Below are positions 57,001 through 64,000 of a DNA stretch of 64,000 nt, in pieces (position 1 is the stretch's first letter; every line of letters begins with the position of its first letter). Under the pieces are notes generated by a model that worked only from the letters and a program-made list of their open reading frames with translations, made no database searches and was not told where the DNA came from. The stretch lies in the NCBI RefSeq assembly GCF_000150275.1, contig NW_002060944.1, positions 3,724,123-3,788,122 of the forward strand, read 5' to 3'. This stretch comes from Trichoplax adhaerens. Its lineage: Eukaryota; Placozoa; Uniplacotomia; Trichoplacea; Trichoplacidae. A program made the translations under genes and the position numbers.

Positions 57001-60000
57001 GTAAGGTGATTCAAGTTCTAGCTAATGATAGTCGAACTAGGTAGCATACATGCTTAGATTAAGATTAAGTATTTACTGATAGAAAAGCTATGTAATGAAT
57101 ATCTCAGTTTGAGATGACTCTTCTAGTCGTCATCATATTATAAAAGTAGCAGCGGCTTAGCCAGTACTGTATAGTTTTATTCTACTTATACTGTAGTACG
57201 CGAAGTATAATAAGCGAGGAATTTACTATTAATGTCTGATAATAATAATACCCTTACTGTTTACAAGTCATAGACGGTTCCTATATAAATGGGAATATTT
57301 TAAGTTAAATTAAGTTATGAAAAATTGTAGATGTGTCTAAGCTAATAGAAGTTCTATCGTTACGGTACTTTGCTGCCAGTGTTTAACGTCTAGTAAAATA
57401 GCATTTAAGACAGTAGTTACCTATAGACATTTACTTTACGTTTCCTCGTCGCAGAGTTTAAATTATGACACCTACTAATAATAGTCATTTGTTTAGAGTA
57501 TACTAAATGACAATTACCTCATCATCGTCTAACATTAGTATCATATAATGGTATTTAACGCTAGTGGTAACTACTATTCATGTATTGTAACAGAAAAATT
57601 AAATCAGGTACGTAATTACTAATCAATTTAAGCAGACAGAACGGAAGGTAGTCATCAAGAAATTTCGTCTTTAGTGTATTTGTGAACGGGGTAAATGAAT
57701 AGCCTACCTGTAACATATTAATGAACAGATTTATTTTTAAAGAACTTACCAGTATTGACAATTGCAATCAGCGTTCATCAAGGGTGAAACTCTCAATCAT
57801 AACGTCAAGAATGGTATACAAGTGTGTTCACAACAACAGGAAGGGAAATTGCTGTTGTCTTTTAACAAATTATATTTCAACCTTTACTTGCTTAACTTCT
57901 TGGTAAAATAGTCGTGACTCCTATTATTGCTGAAATATTATTCTTAGCCAAGGATTGAACAGATGTTGCTATCATTACGTCTACAAAATTATTGACAGTA
58001 TCACTTCCTGTGGTAAAATCTCCATAAAAATACCTTGCAAGTATTGCAATAATTAAATTATTTAGAGATTAAAAAGTTTTTCGACATCAGGAGGTAGATA
58101 TAATGCAACTAAAGTCAACTATTGCATTTATTAAATTTGGCTAGTTATAATTATTGAAAGTAGCTTGAGAGATTGATTACTTTCGAATTACTTAAAATAT
58201 ATGATTGCAAATAAAATGTGTGGGTTAAGGACTTTCTTTCATCGTCTTCTAGTCAAACAAAATCAATCAGCTACGATATTGGTAATATAATCGATATTGA
58301 TTTAAGATTTCCCAAATTGTTACACCAAGGTAACTGCTTCTGATGGATTTTTTTAAAACAATTTTCCAATGAAATAGCGGATCCCTCTTGCATATGTACC
58401 TGTATATCTTGAAATCCTATCTCCCTCAATCTTCTCATTTCAACAATACTCGTATAAGAAAAAATACGTAAATCGCTCTTCTTTCATGTTGTAATTAGAT
58501 TTTCTATCGATTCAAGTGAAGTATTATGTTATGTTTGTGCATCATTTACCTGACAATATTTGATGAATAAATAGCGAATGAAAGTTACGCCCATAGAGTT
58601 ACCTTTATAATCACGTAGTAGTCTTAGTTATCCATAAAACAAAGCACCACCTAGCGATACGATTCTCTACATATGATTTGTATCATCTGAGAGTAAATTA
58701 TATAATACAAAATGGGAATTTAAACGGAAAATGCATCACATTGTTACAAATTTAATTTCTCCAATATAACTTGCAATATCTAGAAAACTCTGTACTTGCA
58801 GTAGAATAATGAGGAATCATTTTTCTAGACGTGTTGATCCGGTGTAGCTAAAAGGCGAGAATGATGGAGAATTTATTAAATATTTGTCAATCACTTCGAC
58901 TTGATCAACCTTTTAATGGTATTGTTCGATAAATAAGTATATTTATCGATGCTTTACCTTAAAAGGAAAGAATGACAAATATTAAAACAAACTAGAGCTC
59001 ACAACTTCTTTAAACTTTAATTACGAAAATATACAATAGAAAGCCAGAGAGAAAAATACTAGCTATAACTATGAAACCATAAATTAAGGACAGATATGCA
59101 AAATAAACGTATTGTTCTGGTATGGATAATTTAATTTTAAGAACTTATCTAAAAATATGCCTATTCTATTACTCTCGTGAATAGATTGAGGCACCACTTT
59201 TCAGAAAGTTATCGTGAGTTCTAAAGTTAGGCTTCTTATTTATGTCTAGCCCAACTGACAGATAGTTTTAATAATATCTAACCGATATTAAAATGGGACG
59301 AAAAGTTTTACATGTATGAGTTTATCACAGTATTGAAGACCACCGTTACGTATAAATATGCCGTATTGATTGTTATACAGTTGATAGCTTGTCGTTATGG
59401 TTATCGATTATAAAACTAATTGATTTTCCAGTAAGACCAAGTGAGTTAGTGAGATATCTAATTTACAAGAAAGCTCAAAGGTCAAAACGTGTTCTATGCG
59501 TGCTCTTACGTATTATACAATATAGCATAAAGATATGTAAATTAAGGTCTTAGAATAGACGATAGCAATATCATTTATTAGTATTAATTTCCATGTACAG
59601 TACATACGCTGAAGCTGTTCACGAATATAGATAGTAGATATAAAAGCGAGCTACGGTGCTTTTCACATTAAAGAAATTTTGTTATTTTTATTGCTTACGC
59701 AAAAGAAGAAAGGCTATCTTTTTTCTACTGTGAAACTTAGGAAGAGGCTTCTAGTTATTACGGAGAATTGATCTTGATAAGTAAGGTAGTTTGAGATATA
59801 AGGAGACCCACATATATTTCTGGGGTATCTTTGATACAAGGATACATATATTGGTTACAGGGTTAAACCGTCTTGATATGGATTAATCTTTATCTAGGTA
59901 TAGTAGACATGACTGTAAGTTTAACCAACATTTAAATACGGAAAATTTATAGAACAAACGCGCTCAATCACTTTCTTAATAAACGGAAGGCAGTCCTTTT

Positions 60001-60589
60001 CGATTCGAACGTTTGATATTAAGGAAAGTGATCAACCAAGATTAAAGTAATGAAATGGATATATAAATATATCCATTAAATCACCCTATACAAGGGTAAT
60101 ATCGACTTTAGTTTAAACTTTTAACAATATTACAAGATAATTTGCGATTAGCTAACTTTAAAAAGGAATAAAGAAAAGTATTGCACGCTTTTATTTCTAT
60201 TTCCTTCTAAGTAAACAATATCGAATTGAGCCTCTAGACATTTTTGCATCGTGATTAACCGACATTAAAGCAATAGAAAATGTATTGTAAGCATTCATTG
60301 AATCGTTGTCTTAAGGAGCAATATTAAATTAAGACTGTAGATAGTATCATATAGCGATTAACTGGCGGTACCATAATTAAAAAATTATGCATATATTTAT
60401 TATATTACCAAAGCTCAAAGGATAGTAAAGGCTGGAGTTTGAAGAGCACAATTATAATAAGTGATTGAAAATCGACGAAAGTATACAAAAAGAAGTTAAC
60501 ATATTGAGTAAATCTCCTTCTCTAGAGGAAAGGATTCTTGAAATCGACGTAGATAATTATAATGTAACGAAAAGTAAAGTAATGAAAAT
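54095..60589. other. Gene-free AT-rich region downstream of DPP7
   Basis: The left end contains the DPP7 3' untranslated region. Beyond it I can support no gene. Between 58300 and 60050 the minus strand has many short open segments with splice-like borders, but their phases do not agree and no family was recognised. Confidence 0.4.
54375..54380 (+). terminator. Likely DPP7 polyadenylation signal
   Basis: AATAAA, 281 bases after the DPP7 stop codon on the coding strand. Tentative, because the hexamer is frequent in AT-rich sequence. Confidence 0.4.
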
Positions 60590-62010
60590 GAAACGGAAAG
60601 TAACTCATTGAAAGTAAGGTTAATTTGACTTGTAACAAAGCAATGTTAATTTTTAATTTTTATTGAATATCTAAACACGTATGTAACCTTTTATTGAGGC
60701 AATAAAAAAGTAATGAGTACGGTCTATTTATAAAATCGTCTATTTAAAGAGTAATATCGGTTGTAGTTTAAATGACAACGAATAGAATAAGGTGAACGAT
60801 TTGCTTTCACTCTAAGCATTATAATGAATTAATATCAATTAAGGGTATAAAAAAATACCAAATGGGTTGATTAAACTGTCTACTCAAAGAGTATTGGCGG
60901 TTTTGGTGTAGGCTAAAGACATTGCAATTACTCGGTGTTGAGGTAATAAAAGAATATTGAGTTAGGGTGCCTTTAATTCTAAATCTTCTTCTCAAAGAGC
61001 ATTACAATTGCTCGATGTTGAGTCAATAAAACAGTATTGAGTAATAGTGCTTATGCTTATTAATCGTCTTCTCAAAGAATCGTATCGATTTCAGGGTTAG
61101 ATATCAACATTATAACGAATGGATGTTAAGGTAATAAAGAGCGCTGAGTAGTGGTGTACCTTCTATTTATTTATGAAATTACCTACCCAAAGAGTAGCAT
61201 TCATTACAACTTATTAGAGTATTCATATTATCAGAAGGTAATGTAATAATTTCAGCTAATTACAGTAGTTATGTGCTAGGGAATACAGTGACGGTATGCT
61301 GTGTAGAATAGTATGTCTTAATAAAACAAGAGTTAATTTAACAGCTCAGAATTTGGAGTTGCCGAATTGCGAACCTAGGTTTGAAAAATGCATACGCTAC
61401 AGGTGACTAACAGATGTTAAAGTGGTAATGAAAGAGTTTTGAGTATATTAATAAAAGAATTTTGTCAAAGAACAGCATCGATTCTAGGTTGGAGTACAGA
61501 ATTTGCACTAAGACGAATAGTCGATATTCTAGGGGCAATAAAAAAGTCCCCACCATTTCATTATATCGTGTATTAAAAAATGAGGCATCAGTATTAATTT
61601 AGTGTACAGATATAGTAATAAGACAACAATTCCATGTTAGCGAGGCAATGAAAGAAGATAGAGTGAGAGTGCATATATAAAAAATGATCTTTTTAAAGGG
61701 CAAATTCCGTTTTAGCTTAAAGGATCGACATTATAATAAATCGATGTTGAGGTAATACGCATAAAATAAGACTAAAAAGACTTTATTCACGTAATTATTC
61801 GTTTCATTAACACTAGCCACCATTTAACTTATGTTAATGAGGCAATGAAGGTGTACTGAATATCTTTCTAAAATGATCAAACACCATTATCTATTTTGTT
61901 TTAGATCTTGTCGCTATTACAATACGAAATGCTAAGAAATCAATTAGAATATTGATCCAATCGTCTCTTCAAAGAGGAATATCGATTTTAGTTTCACCAG
62001 AACTATTGCT
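60590..62010. repeat. Diverged tandem array, unit about 90-125 bases
   Basis: A consensus of the form CTCAAAGAGTATT-CGGTTTTAGTGTA ... ACATTGCAATTACTCGATGTTGAGG followed by TAATAAAAGAGTATTGAGTA recurs, best seen near 60745, 60885, 60990, 61070 and 61186, with fainter copies to about 61980. Copies are strongly diverged and lose parts. No open frame spans the array. Confidence 0.7.
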
Positions 62011-62059
62011 TCCTAGCCGATCTTGACCCAATGAAAGAACATCAAGTAAGTATTTACAA

Positions 62060-62740
62060 AGCTCCTTCTCAAAGGCCATTATTCACTATAATTATTATAG
62101 ACTCTGCTGAATATCGTGATAGCTGATTAACCACGGGTAAACTACCGTATTAAAAAGCACTGCATTCGTATAAGAGCAAGATCGTGTTCAACTTAAGAAT
62201 TTAGCCCTTGTTCTTAACCATTTTTTCAACATTCAAGACAAGAAGAAAATCTGGGGTGCATTTGTAAAGCTACTTCCACCAAGATTAATGTGAACTTTAA
62301 GCTTCTTACATTTTATTAAGGTAAATAATCACATTGGCAAAGTCATCCTATCAGCTTCTCAAAGAGCCATATTAGTATTGATTTGACTGTAGGTTTTAAT
62401 GGCTGATTAACTACGGTTAAAGTATTGAAAAGGCACTATATTGGATAGAATTTAAAATAGCTTTGTATTAGAGCAAGATCGTAGCATTCAACCTTAAATT
62501 ATAGGTCTTACTCAAAATCATTTTACATCGTTAAAGGCAGTAAGCAAGTCTGGTGCGCATTTTTAAAACTATCTTCACCAAGATTAATGTGTACTTTAAG
62601 CTTTTTGCATTTGAATAAGGTGACTAATCAACGCTAATCTATCAGAAAAGTTTATAAGTAAAATTATCCTAACAGCATCTCAAAAAAGCCATATCAATAT
62701 TGATTATCATGGTGTAATGCTGGATCAAGAGCTCATCCTT
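62060..62740. repeat. Tandem repeat, about 300-base unit, two copies and a part
   Basis: AGAGCAAGATCGT occurs near 62178 and 62471. ATTAATGTGAACTTTAAGC (with T for A in the second copy) occurs near 62286 and 62585. TCTCAAAGAGCCATATTA occurs near 62356 and 62675, with a weaker version near 62065. Spacing is 292-319 bases. It continues directly from the previous array and shares its CTCAAAGAG word. Confidence 0.75.
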
Positions 62741-63339
62741 TTACGTGACGATAATAATAATCATATGTAATTAACTATTAATACAGGAAGGTCAAAGTTA
62801 TTCATTTGTGTTTGTCTGCTGTGAATACGATTACAAATAACTGTCATTACATTAATAATAGCAATTTGGATCATTCTAATTTCTTAGTGGATAGAAATGA
62901 TTGATATAGGTCTACTGTATTTGAGAGCGAATTTAGAGTGAATATGACTAATTTTCAATGGAGTAAAGTAAATAAAGTTAAATATCCTTGGAACTGATTC
63001 TATCATGAAGATGAATGTTATGATCGTAAACTAAGCAGTAAGAAGTGAATTCCAAACTGTAGGTTTAATAAGTTAGATTGATTGATGATTAAAATGCAAG
63101 AGGTAGACTATAAAAATTAATCAATTTTTTTTATAATATCTTGTAAGGATGAGATTTGTTATCTAAAAAACTTAATAAGAAAGGATCAGAATTTGTCGCA
63201 CTGTCTTAGTATCAACTTCCATAAGCCGAAAGTCTAGTTGTAAATAAGGTAGCAGAAGCAGTGCATGGCTTTGCTAGGGTTACGAGTTGAAATAAAAGAA
63301 AGCTGTTTTTCTCTTAAAAAAATTTCAAATTCTGATAAG

Positions 63340-64000
63340 CAAATAAAGGCGATAACTTAACTAGAGAAGATACTAGCGATTAATAGGCATGATGATACTG
63401 ACGATTTAAGTAATAACTAAGGAATTTGTGGGGAAAATAGTATATAACATATGTTATATATAGATAGTGTGATAAGCTAATCGGAGATACTAACGATTAA
63501 TAAAACGCGACGATATTTGACGATTTAATAACGAAGGAAGTTGTGGAGAAAATAATATATTTAGTATGATAACCTTATCAGAGATGATGCTGTACTAGTG
63601 ATTTATAAGCATGATAATATTAATTATAATAAAAGTAATGAAGGAAATTATGAAGAAAATAATTTATATAATATGATAACCTAATCGGAGATAATACTAG
63701 CGATTAATTAGCGTAGCGATATTGATGATTTAAGTAATAGCGAAAGAAGTTGTGGAGAAAATAATGCATTTAGTATGATAACCTAATCAGAGATAAATGC
63801 TATTGATTAATAAGCGTGACAATATTTATAATTTAAGTAATGAAGTAAGTTATAGAGAGAATCATTTATACGAATATAGAATGATAACCTAATCGGACAT
63901 AGTACTAGCGATTAATAAGCGAAAAGATATTGATGATCTAATGTAATGTAACTTAGTATTGTGATTGTAGACAGTTAGCCATGTTTAGTATAATGTACGG
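63340..64000. repeat. Tandem array, about 105-base unit, six copies, running off the window
   Basis: Each copy reads roughly TGATAACCTAATCGGAGATA, then CTAGCGATTAATAAGCG, ATATTGATGATTTAAGTAA and GAAGTTGTGGAGAAAATAAT. Copies begin near 63350, 63470, 63570, 63680, 63775 and 63885. They are 80-90 percent alike by eye, so younger than the arrays to the left. The last copy decays towards the end of the window. Confidence 0.85.

Noticed and set aside
58300-60050. Possible unrecognised multi-exon minus-strand gene
   Set aside because: Short open segments with splice-like borders (for example 58602-58550, coding for GNSMGVTFIRYLF, and 58448-58400, coding for VEMRRLREIGF) looked coding. Neighbouring phases do not agree, several segments are open in all three frames, and no family was recognised. 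RNA-seq would decide.

Overview
The window looks like nuclear DNA from a small, AT-rich animal genome. Its genes are split into many short exons by GT-AG introns of mostly 60-600 bases. The recognisable proteins are animal families: LIM-only factor, protein kinase N, Roquin, 26S proteasome chaperone PSMD5 and lysosomal dipeptidyl peptidase. Compact introns, about one third GC and this gene set fit an early-branching animal such as a placozoan. That assignment is inference; no sequence search was possible. All exon models were built by hand from conserved protein blocks, splice sites and reading phase, and each model sums to a whole number of codons.

Layout: (1) 723-3563, minus, an LMO4-like LIM-only gene, followed on its 5' side by an 11.6 kb stretch without a recognisable gene that holds three old tandem-repeat arrays. 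(2) 15199-22655, minus, a complete 19-exon protein kinase N gene. (3) 22665-28688, a spacer rich in ACTGTACAGT-type palindromes. (4) 28689-30226, plus, a small single-pass membrane protein with a PPxY motif. (5) 31985-36974, minus, a 17-exon gene for an unusual protein made of two copies of [EF-hand-like segment + nucleoside 2-deoxyribosyltransferase-like domain]. (6) 38709-43010, plus, a Roquin-type RING/ROQ protein that stops before the usual CCCH zinc finger. (7) 45791-48188, minus, PSMD5. (8) 49633-54094, plus, a DPP7-like S28 serine peptidase. (9) 54095-64000, no recognisable gene; the last 3.4 kb consist of three successive tandem-repeat families.

The genes do not form one pathway. They are housekeeping and signalling genes: transcription cofactor, Rho-effector kinase, mRNA-decay regulator, proteasome assembly, lysosomal proteolysis. 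Three pairs lie head to head (PKN/membrane protein, deoxyribosyltransferase-like/Roquin, PSMD5/DPP7), and all three head-to-head spacers carry clusters of the self-complementary ACTGTACAGT motif. The most unusual coding finding is the duplicated deoxyribosyltransferase-like/EF-hand protein; next are the finger-less Roquin and the PKN whose hydrophobic motif has alanine where the family usually has an acidic residue. I saw no rRNA, tRNA, CRISPR array or intact transposon.
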